Made by a program: the position numbers and the translations under genes. This document shows, in pieces, positions 45,884 to 55,700 of a stretch of 64,000 bases of DNA (the first letter of the stretch is position 1; each line of letters opens with the position of its first letter). The notes under the pieces are model-generated. The model made no database searches and was not told the origin of the DNA. It was given only the letters and a program-made list of their open reading frames with translations. Source of the stretch: Aquimarina algicola (lineage in GTDB: Bacteria > Bacteroidota > Bacteroidia > Flavobacteriales > Flavobacteriaceae); the NCBI RefSeq assembly GCF_006443095.1, contig NZ_VFWZ01000002.1, positions 1,240,001 to 1,304,000 of the forward strand. Reading direction: 5' to 3'.

Positions 45884-47929
45884 ATGTCAGAAGAGAAAAA
45901 ACCACTCAATTTTATAGAGCATATTATAGAAGAGGATTTAAACAACGGAATGTCTAAAGATGACCTTCGTTTTCGTTTTCCTCCTGAGCCTAATGGATAC
46001 TTGCATATAGGACACACAAAAGCAATAGGAATAAGTTTTGGATTGGGACTTAAATATAATGCCCCGGTTAATCTTAGATTTGACGATACAAATCCCGCAA
46101 AAGAAGAGCAAGAATATGTTGATGCTATCAAAAAAGATATCTCTTGGTTGGGCTATCAATGGGATAAAGAATGCTATTCTTCAGACTATTTTCAACAATT
46201 ATATGATTGGACAGTAGCACTTATCAAAGAAGGTAAAGCCTATGTAGACTCACAGTCTGCAGAAGAGATAGCAGAGCAAAAAGGAACTACAACAGAACCA
46301 GGAAAAAATAGCCCATATAGAGACAGGTCTGTAACAGAAAACCTTGATCTTTTTCAGAAAATGAAAGAAGGTGTTTTTGATGAAGGAGAACATGTAGTGC
46401 GTGCTAAAATTGATATGGCTGATCCTAATATGTTGATGAGAGACCCTTTGATGTATAGAATTCTAAAAAAATCACATCATAGAACTGGAGATCAATGGTG
46501 TATTTATCCTATGTACGACTGGACTCATGGCGAAAGTGATTATATAGAACATATTTCTCATTCTCTATGTTCATTAGAGTTTAAACCTCATAGAAAATTA
46601 TATGATTGGTTTTTGGATCAAGTATATAGTGAAAATATACGACCAAAACAGCGAGAATTTGCACGGTTGAATCTCAGTTATACGATTATGAGTAAACGTA
46701 AATTACTTAGATTAGTAGAGGAGAAGATCGTATCGGGTTGGGATGATCCAAGAATGCCTACCATTTCTGGTTTAAGAAGAAGAGGTTATACACCATTATC
46801 TATTCGAAAATTTGTAGAAACCGTTGGGGTTGCCAAAAGAGAAAATGTTATTGATGTTTCTTTATTAGAATTTTGTGTAAGAGAGGATTTGAATAAAAGA
46901 GCACCAAGAGTGATGGCTGTTATTGATCCAGTTAAACTTGTGATTACAAATTATCCAGATAGTCAGGAAGAGTGGTTAGAAGCAGAAAACAATCCTGAAG
47001 ATGCAAATGCAGGATCTAGAAACGTTCCTTTTTCTAAAGAATTATATATAGAAAAAGAAGATTTTAAAGAAGAAGCCGGACGTAAGTTCTTTAGATTAAC
47101 TCTAGGAAAAGAAGTTCGTCTTAAAAACGCATATATTATCAAAGGAGAAAGCGTTGTAAAAGATAGTGAAGGTAATATTACAGAAATTCACTGTACCTAT
47201 GATCCAGAAAGTAAATCGGGTAGTGGTACAGAAGCGTCTAAACTTAATGTAAAAGGAACACTACACTGGGTGTCTATACAACATGCGATACCTGCAGAGA
47301 TTCGTGTATATGATCGATTGTTTAATGATGAAGCTCCAGATAGCCATAAAGACAAGGATTTTATGGATTTTCTTAATCCTGATTCATTAAAAACGATTAC
47401 AGGTTATGTAGAACCAGGTCTTGCAGACGTGAATCATCTGGATACATTCCAGTTTCAGCGATTAGGATATTTTAATGTAGATATTGATAGTAAACCAGAA
47501 GCATTGGTTTTTAATAAAACTGTAGGATTAAGAGATACTTGGGCTAAGGTAAAATCCAGTCCTGTATCATCCAACAACAATCAAAAGCAAGTTCAAAATC
47601 AGCAAAGAGAGGTCTCTGCAATAGACGAAATAAAGAGAGCTGGTAAAAAGTATACTAACCTTCCGGAAAATAAGAGAGAAGCGCTTAAAATTAAAATAGT
47701 AGAGGCTGCAAAGAAAGTAGAATTAGAAGAATTAGTGCCTTTATTTGAAACAGCAATAAAAAAATCAGGAACTAGAATTGCTACAATGATAGCATTGAGA
47801 GAAGTTCTTACAAATACTGATAGTTTGCCTGACCAATCTGCAAAAGATTTTATTACAAAAGGATTAGATGATAAAAATGAGCTTTTGCAACAGGAAGCGG
47901 AGGCTACAGCTTCAAAATTTAATATATAA
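45884..47929 (+). CDS. glnS: Glutaminyl-tRNA synthetase with C-terminal extension
   Basis: This class I enzyme charges tRNA-Gln. From ATG 45884 it has 681 residues; a TTG 6 bases upstream is in frame but unlikely. PEPNGYLHIGH ends at 44 with the HIGH motif, and the KMSKS loop is MSKRK at 269-273. Two beta-barrel anticodon-binding domains follow to about 560. A Gln/Asn-rich linker (about 566-585) leads to a helical C-terminal domain of about 100 residues absent from the 554-residue E. coli enzyme. TAATTTTG at 45856-45863 is a candidate -7 box. Confidence 0.95.
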   Translation: MSEEKKPLNFIEHIIEEDLNNGMSKDDLRFRFPPEPNGYLHIGHTKAIGISFGLGLKYNAPVNLRFDDTNPAKEEQEYVDAIKKDISWLGYQWDKECYSSDYFQQLYDWTVALIKEGKAYVDSQSAEEIAEQKGTTTEPGKNSPYRDRSVTENLDLFQKMKEGVFDEGEHVVRAKIDMADPNMLMRDPLMYRILKKSHHRTGDQWCIYPMYDWTHGESDYIEHISHSLCSLEFKPHRKLYDWFLDQVYSENIRPKQREFARLNLSYTIMSKRKLLRLVEEKIVSGWDDPRMPTISGLRRRGYTPLSIRKFVETVGVAKRENVIDVSLLEFCVREDLNKRAPRVMAVIDPVKLVITNYPDSQEEWLEAENNPEDANAGSRNVPFSKELYIEKEDFKEEAGRKFFRLTLGKEVRLKNAYIIKGESVVKDSEGNITEIHCTYDPESKSGSGTEASKLNVKGTLHWVSIQHAIPAEIRVYDRLFNDEAPDSHKDKDFMDFLNPDSLKTITGYVEPGLADVNHLDTFQFQRLGYFNVDIDSKPEALVFNKTVGLRDTWAKVKSSPVSSNNNQKQVQNQQREVSAIDEIKRAGKKYTNLPENKREALKIKIVEAAKKVELEELVPLFETAIKKSGTRIATMIALREVLTNTDSLPDQSAKDFITKGLDDKNELLQQEAEATASKFNI

Positions 47930-47945
47930 CAGAGAATGTTGTAAC

Positions 47946-47985
47946 AAAAAAACGGATGAGAATATACTTCTTCATCCGTTTTTTT
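47946..47985. terminator. Bidirectional terminator
   Basis: AAAAAAACGGATGA pairs with its complement around a 12-base loop, between stops at 47929 (+) and 47990 (-). Confidence 0.88.
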
Positions 47986-47989
47986 GTTT

Positions 47990-48499
47990 TTAATTATCAG
48001 CTATTTGCTCATCAATAGGAATTTCAATATCTGTTTTAAAATCTTTGAAAATGTCTTTCGTTTCGGGATCATCAAGAAGCTTATTTGACTCTACAAAATG
48101 CCATTGTTTTTTCTTTTTATCATAAAAACCAAATAATGAGCTTTTTATAATGATAGTTCTACCATTAAAATCCATATTAACGGTATTTTTTACCAAACAT
48201 CTGTACTCCTTATTTTCTTTTTTAATGTCTGTAACTTCTTCTACAACAGAATTTTTGATCGTTATATTTTGAGCATCCATAGTTCTAAAGATTTCATCCA
48301 TAGCACTCATTAATTCTTCTTCACCATATTTTTTTATGATCTTTGGATGTGTATATTTTAAGATGTTACTTAGATTCCGATCAATTGATGCTTGAGATGT
48401 TGCTCTTGCATCTTTTAGTGCTTGTTTTTTTAAAGCATCTATATTTTGAGAAAAGATGCTTCCTGTGATAAAAAGAAAGATAATTAGATAATTTCTCAT
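47990..48499 (-). CDS. Secreted hypothetical protein, SnoaL/NTF2-like size
   Basis: This 169-residue protein has a signal peptide (MRNYLIIFLFITGSIFSQ). The mature part has an N-terminal helix pair (LKKQALKDARATSQASIDRN) and a curved beta-sheet pattern ending in KKKQWHFVESNKLL. That ending is typical of NTF2-like/SnoaL folds, where a Trp-containing last strand closes a cavity. This is a guess from pattern only. No catalytic residues are apparent. It is monocistronic, between glnS and a 319-base gap. Confidence 0.6.
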   Translation of the reverse strand: MRNYLIIFLFITGSIFSQNIDALKKQALKDARATSQASIDRNLSNILKYTHPKIIKKYGEEELMSAMDEIFRTMDAQNITIKNSVVEEVTDIKKENKEYRCLVKNTVNMDFNGRTIIIKSSLFGFYDKKKKQWHFVESNKLLDDPETKDIFKDFKTDIEIPIDEQIADN

Positions 48500-48818
48500 A
48501 GGGGGTCTAAATTTAATATGATTAAAATTTGTGAGATAATTTTTACAAATTTATTAATTTTTATTTGATAAGATTAATCTATAATTTAAGTAATAGTTAT
48601 CATTTTTTATTATAAATTTTGGATTCATATAAAGCGTATTAAGCGCTTATTTTTTTAAGTTAATATCACAATAGCATTTACCTTGTAAAGACTTCTTAAA
48701 ATGTTCTTATTTGATTTCTGGTTAAAAAACATCAGATTTTTAGCCTTGTCTAATAAAAATTAACATTTACTCAATAATTGAAATTAAAATACCTTAAGAA
48801 AATATCAAATTAAGTGTT
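48500..48818. other. AT-rich intergenic region
   Basis: These 319 bases show no gene. A small hairpin (AAGCG at 48632-48636, CGCTT at 48644-48648) followed by a T-run resembles a rightward terminator, but no rightward gene precedes it. Confidence 0.4.
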
Positions 48819-49766
48819 TTATAAAGTATCATCATTTTTTCTTTGATTTCGTTTTTTGGCGTTTTGCTTTTTTAACTCTTCACCAATTTGATTTGATGCA
48901 GTAAAAGACGCAATCATATTATTTAACATATCACTTCCTGCTTGTGGAGAATTTGGTAATAGAATAAGATTACTGTTTGTTTCTTCTCCTATAGATTGTA
49001 ATGTATCGTAATGTTGAGTCACTACAATTAGGGCAGAGGCTTCTTGAGAATTTATTCCTACATTGTTCAAAACATCAACACTTTCTTCTAGACCTCTGGC
49101 GATTTCTCTACGTTGGTCTGCTATACCTTGTCCTTGTAGTCTTTTACTTTCAGCTTCGGCTCTTGCTTTGGCTACAATTTTAATTCTTTCAGCTTCGGCT
49201 TCGTATTCAGCAGCTACCTTTTCACGTTCTGCAGCATTGATTCTGTTCATAGCTTCTTTTACCTGAAGATCAGGATCGATATCTGTAACCAATGTTTTTA
49301 TAATATCATATCCATAGTTTACCATGGCCTCATTAAGTTCTTGCTTTACAGCAATTGCAATATCATCTTTGCGTTCAAAAACATCGTCAAGTTTCATTTT
49401 TGGTACTTCTGCACGTACTACATCAAACACATAAGAGGTAATTTGATCGTTAGGATTTTCTAATTTGTAAAAAGCATCATATACTTTTTGTTTGATCACC
49501 TGAAATTGCACTGATATTTTGAGACGAACAAATACATCATCTTTGGTCTTTGTTTCTACAATTACATCTAATTGTTGTATTCTAAGATTTACACGCCCTG
49601 CAATACGGTCAATCATTGGTATCTTGAAATGAAGTCCTGAATTTCTTGTGCTTAGAAACTTTCCAAAGCGTTCTATAATGACAGATGTTTGTTGCTTTAC
49701 AGTGAATATTCCTGAAATTATGAAGATAAACCCAAAAATAACAGCGGGAATTAAATATAGATTCAT
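48819..49766 (-). CDS. SPFH/band-7 domain membrane protein
   Basis: This 315-residue protein has one N-terminal membrane helix (about 3-20). An SPFH/prohibitin domain follows (about 22-200, VKQQTSVIIERFGKF, GLHFKIPMIDRI, NRINAAEREKVAAEYEAEAE). A coiled coil and a basic tail (KKQNAKKRNQRK) complete it. It resembles QmcA/stomatin-like proteins, which form membrane-bound rings and scaffold proteases such as FtsH. The partner NfeD gene that often accompanies stomatins is not adjacent. The gene stands alone between gaps. Confidence 0.9.
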   Translation of the reverse strand: MNLYLIPAVIFGFIFIISGIFTVKQQTSVIIERFGKFLSTRNSGLHFKIPMIDRIAGRVNLRIQQLDVIVETKTKDDVFVRLKISVQFQVIKQKVYDAFYKLENPNDQITSYVFDVVRAEVPKMKLDDVFERKDDIAIAVKQELNEAMVNYGYDIIKTLVTDIDPDLQVKEAMNRINAAEREKVAAEYEAEAERIKIVAKARAEAESKRLQGQGIADQRREIARGLEESVDVLNNVGINSQEASALIVVTQHYDTLQSIGEETNSNLILLPNSPQAGSDMLNNMIASFTASNQIGEELKKQNAKKRNQRKNDDTL

Positions 49767-49923
49767 TATGTTTTGTTTTATAAATTATTACATTCTAAAA
49801 TACTCAATAAATTTTAACTTCTTATAATTGAAAATCTATAATATTATTAAGGTTAAGATATTAATAATGAGTTTTATAATATGAGTATATATTTACATAA
49901 TAATGTTACATCTCTAAAAAATA

Positions 49924-49964
49924 AACCCTGAAGAAAGTTATAATACTAATCTCTCTTCAGGGTT
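49924..49964 (-). terminator. Terminator of gltX
   Basis: AACCCTGAAGA pairs with TCTTCAGGGTT, followed on the minus strand by a T-run, about 50 bases past the gltX stop at 50015. Confidence 0.75.
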
Positions 49965-50014
49965 GGGTATATAAAACTATGTAAATAAAAATCTTGATTG
50001 TTGAGTAAGATATG

Positions 50015-51526
50015 TTAATTATTTTCTATAGCATTTTCTATTCTTTGTATAGTTTCTTCTTTTCCGATCATAGCAGCGATTTGAAAAAGATCCGGGCCCT
50101 GTAGAGAACCAACAAGTGCGATACGCAGAGGCATCATAATTTTACCAAAACCTATTTCTTTACCAGTGATCCATGCTTTTACGGTTGTAGTTACATTGTC
50201 TTCGCTAAAATCAGTAATATCATTCAGAATCCTTGTTAATTCGTGCATAAGGTGAGGAGTATCTTCTTTCCATGCCTTTTTAATAGCTTTTTGATCGTAT
50301 TCTGATGGAGATAAGAAATAGAATGAAGATAAATCCCAAAGGTCTTTTGTAAAGGTTGCTCTTTCTTTTACAGTATTGATGATTGTAGTAAGATCGAGTT
50401 TTGTTTCGATATTTTTTTGTGATAATAGTTCAGCAAATTCATTAGATAGTGTGTCACTATCTTTTCTTTGTAAATGTTGTTGTTGAAACCATTTTGTTTT
50501 TTCTGGATCAAATTTAGCACCTGCCTTATTTACTCTTTTTAGATCAAACGCTTTAATGAGTTCTTCTATAGAAAACAATTCTTGCTCTGTACCGGGATTC
50601 CAACCTAAAAACGCAAGCATATTGATTACAGCTTCCGGTAGATATCCATCTTGTTTATATCCTGAAGAAATGTCATTTGTTTTAGGATCTTTCCATTCTA
50701 ATGGAAACACTGGGAATCCCATTTTATCTCCATCTCTTTTACTTAGTTTTCCTTTTCCTACCGGCTTTAATATTAAAGGAAGATGAGCAAATTTTGGAGT
50801 ATCCCATCCTAAGGATTTGTATAATAAATAGTGTAGGGGTAGGGATGGTAACCATTCTTCACCTCGAATTACATGCGTAATTTTCATAAGATGATCGTCT
50901 ACGATATTAGCAAGATGATATGTAGGCATACCATCACTTTTGAATAAAATTTTATCATCTAGAATATTAGTATCGATTTTGATATCTCCTCTAATTTCAT
51001 CTTGAAGATACAGAGTTTCATCTTTTGGAGATTTGAATCTAATGACATATGGTTCTCCGGAATTAATTTTGTGATCAACTTCTTCTGGAGTTAACGATAA
51101 AGAATTAGTAAGTTTTTCTCGGTTATGCCAGTTATAGATAAATGTTTTTCCTTCAGCTTCGTGTTCTTTTCTATGTATATCTAAGGCTTCTGTAGTATCA
51201 AATGCATAGTATGCAAATCCATTTTTGATGAGTTGATCTGCATATTCTTTATAAATATGTTTACGTTCACTTTGTCTATATGGTCCAAAACCTTTGTCCT
51301 TATTTGGTCCTTCATCATAAGGAATTTTACACCAATCAAGTGTTTTTTTTATGTATTCTTCAGCTCCTGGTACATATCTATTTTGATCTGTATCTTCAAT
51401 TCTTAGTATAAATGTTCCGTTATGCTTTTTGGCAAAAAGATAATTAAATAATGCAGTTCTTACACCACCTATATGCAAGGGTCCGGTAGGACTTGGTGCA
51501 AATCGTACCCTAATGTTATCAGTCAT
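50015..51526 (-). CDS. gltX: Glutamyl-tRNA synthetase
   Basis: This 503-residue class I enzyme charges tRNA-Glu. The HIGH-type motif is HIGG at 18-21 in PSPTGPLHIGGVRTALFN, and KLSKR at 260-264 is the KMSKS loop. Length is typical. With a separate GlnRS encoded in this window, it is probably a discriminating GluRS rather than one that also charges tRNA-Gln. A promoter lies 39-65 bases upstream. Confidence 0.95.
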   Translation of the reverse strand: MTDNIRVRFAPSPTGPLHIGGVRTALFNYLFAKKHNGTFILRIEDTDQNRYVPGAEEYIKKTLDWCKIPYDEGPNKDKGFGPYRQSERKHIYKEYADQLIKNGFAYYAFDTTEALDIHRKEHEAEGKTFIYNWHNREKLTNSLSLTPEEVDHKINSGEPYVIRFKSPKDETLYLQDEIRGDIKIDTNILDDKILFKSDGMPTYHLANIVDDHLMKITHVIRGEEWLPSLPLHYLLYKSLGWDTPKFAHLPLILKPVGKGKLSKRDGDKMGFPVFPLEWKDPKTNDISSGYKQDGYLPEAVINMLAFLGWNPGTEQELFSIEELIKAFDLKRVNKAGAKFDPEKTKWFQQQHLQRKDSDTLSNEFAELLSQKNIETKLDLTTIINTVKERATFTKDLWDLSSFYFLSPSEYDQKAIKKAWKEDTPHLMHELTRILNDITDFSEDNVTTTVKAWITGKEIGFGKIMMPLRIALVGSLQGPDLFQIAAMIGKEETIQRIENAIENN

Positions 51527-51564
51527 GATTATGTGTTTTAATCTTAAATAATGTATAGTACTTG

Positions 51565-51591
51565 CAAAGATACAATCTTATATAGGCTCAA
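51565..51591 (-). promoter_or_regulatory. Promoter of gltX
   Basis: On the minus strand TTG (51589-51591) and TATCTTTG (51565-51572) are 16 bases apart, slightly short spacing, about 40 bases before the gltX ATG. Confidence 0.5.
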
Positions 51592-51626
51592 AAAATGATT
51601 TGGTAAGTATTATATAGGATATATTT

Positions 51627-52676
51627 CTAAGTATTTTTAGCAGTTTTCATTTCACGTGGAACACGTTTATTCATTATAAAAAACCAAATAGGTGGTAAGA
51701 GTGCCAAAACCATAGATGTTGGATACCCAAAAGGAAGTTGTGGACTTTGATCATGATGATCTAAGATTTGATATTTTTTTGATGCTCGATGATGATGGTC
51801 GCTATGTCGTGTAAGTTCATATAACAATATTCTTCCGAGTTGATGATTAGAATTCCATGAGTGGATTTCTCTTACTCGCTCATATCTTCCCGTATTAGTT
51901 TTAGATCGTCTTAATCCGTAATGTTCTATATAATTTATAGTTTCAAGAAGAAGAAACCCTACAATGCCACTTAGAATAGCGGTCTTCAAACCAAGAATGC
52001 CAAAGAAATATGTAATTGTAGAAAGATATATTAGGATAAAAAATATATACCATAACATATCATTTTTGAATGAGAAAAAGGATTTGTTTTGTTTTTTGAG
52101 AAGGTTTAATTGTATTTTCCATGCACTTATGTATTGACCAATGGTAGAGGTAATCCAGAATAAATAAACAGGATGATTATACTTTGCAGTTGCAGGATCT
52201 TCTTTTGTAGCAACTTTTTGATGATGACCAAAGTTATGTTCTATATAAAAATGCATGTATAATGAGGGTAGCAATAAAGCTTTACCTATAAACCGTTCTT
52301 TGGTAAAACGATGTCCTAATTCATGAGCAACATTAATTCCATTTGTTCCTAATACAATTCCTGTAGAAATAATAATTCCGGTTAGTTCAAAGGTTTCTAA
52401 TGATGTATGGGTAACTGTGACCAAAGTATAAATAAGAACACCATAAACAATAAATATGTTTAAATATAACATCCAGTCAAAAAGTATATTTTTATTTTTT
52501 GAAGTTTTACTTTCCTTATCAAGATTTTCGGTAGAAGCATTTGTGAATAACTCTATAATTGGTATAAATCCAAAGGCATAGATAGGAGTGAAATAAGTAT
52601 AAATATCTTGCAACCATAACCCAATAATAGCAGTTATTGGTATAGTATAGGCACAGATATACTTTAAATCTCTCAT
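51627..52676 (-). CDS. alkB: Alkane 1-monooxygenase (AlkB-type)
   Basis: This 349-residue inner-membrane diiron enzyme has about six membrane helices and the full AlkB histidine set. The boxes are HELGHR at 118-123, EHNFGHH at 146-152, NYIEHYG at 248-254 and RHSDHHH at 290-296. AlkB hydroxylates the terminal carbon of medium-chain alkanes using rubredoxin and rubredoxin reductase, neither of which is encoded nearby. Related enzymes hydroxylate fatty acids, so the substrate is open. The 3' end of the gene contains a degenerate parS-like site (51648-51663). Confidence 0.9.
   Translation of the reverse strand: MRDLKYICAYTIPITAIIGLWLQDIYTYFTPIYAFGFIPIIELFTNASTENLDKESKTSKNKNILFDWMLYLNIFIVYGVLIYTLVTVTHTSLETFELTGIIISTGIVLGTNGINVAHELGHRFTKERFIGKALLLPSLYMHFYIEHNFGHHQKVATKEDPATAKYNHPVYLFWITSTIGQYISAWKIQLNLLKKQNKSFFSFKNDMLWYIFFILIYLSTITYFFGILGLKTAILSGIVGFLLLETINYIEHYGLRRSKTNTGRYERVREIHSWNSNHQLGRILLYELTRHSDHHHRASKKYQILDHHDQSPQLPFGYPTSMVLALLPPIWFFIMNKRVPREMKTAKNT
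51648..51663. promoter_or_regulatory. Degenerate parS-like site inside alkB
   Basis: CATTTCACGTGGAACA differs at 3 of 16 bases from the perfect sites near mnmG. It sits in the last codons of alkB and may be coincidence. Confidence 0.3.
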
Positions 52677-52778
52677 AACAACCTATTTTTTAGGGGATTG
52701 AATTATTATAAATATAACAATTCTATTGCAAATAAAATTGTAGATTTATAAGTTAATCAAAAGATTAGACTTTATAAG

Positions 52779-55700
52779 ATGGATAATTTTGACTTTATAA
52801 AAGATAAATTAGAACAGTTTATCAAAAAATATTATATCAATGAACTGATAAAAGGAATTATATTATTTCTTAGTATTGGTATTCTTTACTTTTTGTTGAC
52901 ACTTTTGATAGAGTATTTTTTATGGTTGAATAGTGTTGGTAGAACGATTTTGTTTTGGTTATTTATTATTGTAGAAGCTGGTTTGTTTTCAAAATTTATA
53001 CTTGTACCTATATTAAAGTTATTTAAACTTACCAAAGGTATAAGTTATGAAAAAGCATCGTCTATTATTGGAAATCACTTTCCTGAAGTAAGTGATCGAT
53101 TACTTAATTTGTTACAACTTAGTAAAAACTCTTCAACATCGTCTTTATTGTTAGCGAGTATTGAACAAAAATCGAGTCAACTCAAGCCTATACCTTTTAA
53201 ATTAGCTATTAATTTCAAGAAAAACGGTAGATATCTTAAATATGCTGCTATACCATTTGGTATTATTGTGATTTTATACATCTTTAATAAAACAGATTGG
53301 ATTTCAGATAGTTATGATAGAGTAGTAAATTACGACACTGCTTACGAGCCTCCAGCTCCTTTTCAATTTTTTGTTGTAAACAAAGATTTAAATGCTTTCG
53401 AAAACAAAGATTTTATTCTAAAAATAAGAACTACTGGTAAGATTGTTCCCGATAATGCTACGATAACTTACAATGACGAAGTATATTTCCTTAAAAATAC
53501 TGGAGTAGGAGAGTTTGAATATACATTTGTCCAACCAAAAGAATCAATAGAATTTTTTATTACTGCAAATGACGTTAATTCTACTCCGTATGATTTATCA
53601 GTTGTTCCTATTCCTGCTTTATTGTTTTTTGAAATGAATCTTGATTATCCTGGTTATACCGGAAAAAAAGATGAGGTTTTAAAAAGTTCTGGTAATGCTA
53701 CAATTCCTGAGGGTACAAAAGTAAATTGGATTGTACATACCAGAAATACAGATCGAGTAGATTTAAAAACCAAAGATTCTATAATTTCATTAAAAAAGGA
53801 CGGTAAGGATTTCTCGTATAAGAAACGTGTGTTATCAAATTTTGATTATGAAATAACAACATCTAATCAAAACATAGAGAATTATGATAATCTTTCTTTT
53901 CGTCTTAATGTCGTAAAAGATCAATATCCAGAATTAAATCTAAAGTCAGAAAAAGATAGTATCAACAATGAAACTTTATATTTTTTTGGACGAGTGAGTG
54001 ATGATTATGGGTTGAGTAAATTAAGGCTTGTATATTATGAGGCTGAAGAAAATTCTGAAAAAAAGATAAAAGAATTAAAAATTAATCAATCTAATTTTGA
54101 TGAATTTATTTATGCGTTTCCTTCAGAATTAGACCTAAAAGAAGGAAGTAATTATGCGTTTTATTTTGAGGTTTTTGATAATGATCAAGTGAATAATTAT
54201 AAAGCAACAAAAAGTCAGGTTTTTAATTTTAGGAAGTTAACACAAGAAGAAAAAGAAAAGACACTCTTAAAAAAACAAGATGAAGCTATTTCCGGTTTAA
54301 ACAAATCTTTGGATAAGTTCAAAAAGCAAGATGAAGAATTAAAGAGTTTGAGTAGGCTTCAAAAAGAAAAGAAAGCTTTAGATTTTAATGACAAGAAAAA
54401 ACTAGAAGACTTTTTAAAAAGACAAAAACAGCAAGAGAAGATGATGCAAGATTTTTCTAAAAAGCTAAAAGAAAACCTTGACGAATTTAATAAAAACAAA
54501 GAAGAAGAACCATTCAAAGATGCATTAAAAGAAAGATTAGAACGTAATGCTGAACGGTTAAAAAAGAATGAAAAACTACTTGAAGAAATAGAAAAATTAT
54601 CGGATAAGGTTAAGAAAGAAGAGCTGACTCAAAAGCTGGAAAAGCTAGGTAAAGAAAATAAGAATGTAAAGAAAAATTTAGAACAACTTTTAGAGTTGAC
54701 AAAAAGATATTATGTGTCAGAAAAGCATCAAAAACTTTCTAAAGAATTAAAGAAACTTTCTGAAGAACAAGAGAAACTTTCTGAAGAAAATGATGAAAAT
54801 AATACAAAAGAAAAGCAGGATGAATTGAATAAACAGTTTGAAGAATTTCAAAAAGAAATGAACGAACTGAGAAAGCAAAATGACAAACTTAAGAAACCCA
54901 TGGATATGGGTCAGAACAAAAATGATGAGGAAAAAATTAATGATGAACAGAAAGAAGCTAGTCAAAATTTAGAGAACAAAAATCAATCTGAAGCAAAGAA
55001 AAATCAAAAAAGCGCCGCTCAAAAAATGAAAGAAATGAGTGATGCGATGCAGATGCAAATGCAAGGTTCTAGTGGAGATCAGCAGATGGAAGATATGGAA
55101 ATGTTGAGACAGATATTAGATAACCTTGTTGATTTTTCTATGGAGCAGGAGAGCTTAATGAAGTCCTTTAAAAACATTAGTATAGATAATCCTGCATATT
55201 CTTCAAGGTTGAGAAAGCAAAGTGTATTACGAGAAAACTTTATTCATATCGATGATAGTTTATATGCTTTGGCCCTAAGAACTCCTCAGATATCAGAAAA
55301 GGTCATAGAAAATATTACAGATATTCAATTTAATATTGATAAGTCTTTGGAGCGATTATCAGAAAATCAAGTGATACAAGGTGCCGCTAATCAACAATAC
55401 ACAATCACAGGATCTAATGAACTTGCATATCTGTTAAGCCAAGCTTTGGATCAAATGCAAAACAGTATGGCTTCTTCTGGAAAAGGAAAAGGTAAGGGTG
55501 GCAAAAATGAATTTCAATTGCCTGATATCATCAAAAACCAAGAAGAGCTTAATGAGCAAATGGGTGAGGGTATGAAGAAACAACAAGGGCAAAAAGGAGG
55601 AAAAGATCAACAGGGCAAAGATAGCAAAGAAGGGAGTGAAGGTAATGAAGGTAAAGAAGGCGAGGAAGGAAAAAAAGGTAAAGGTTCAAAGAATGGGAAA

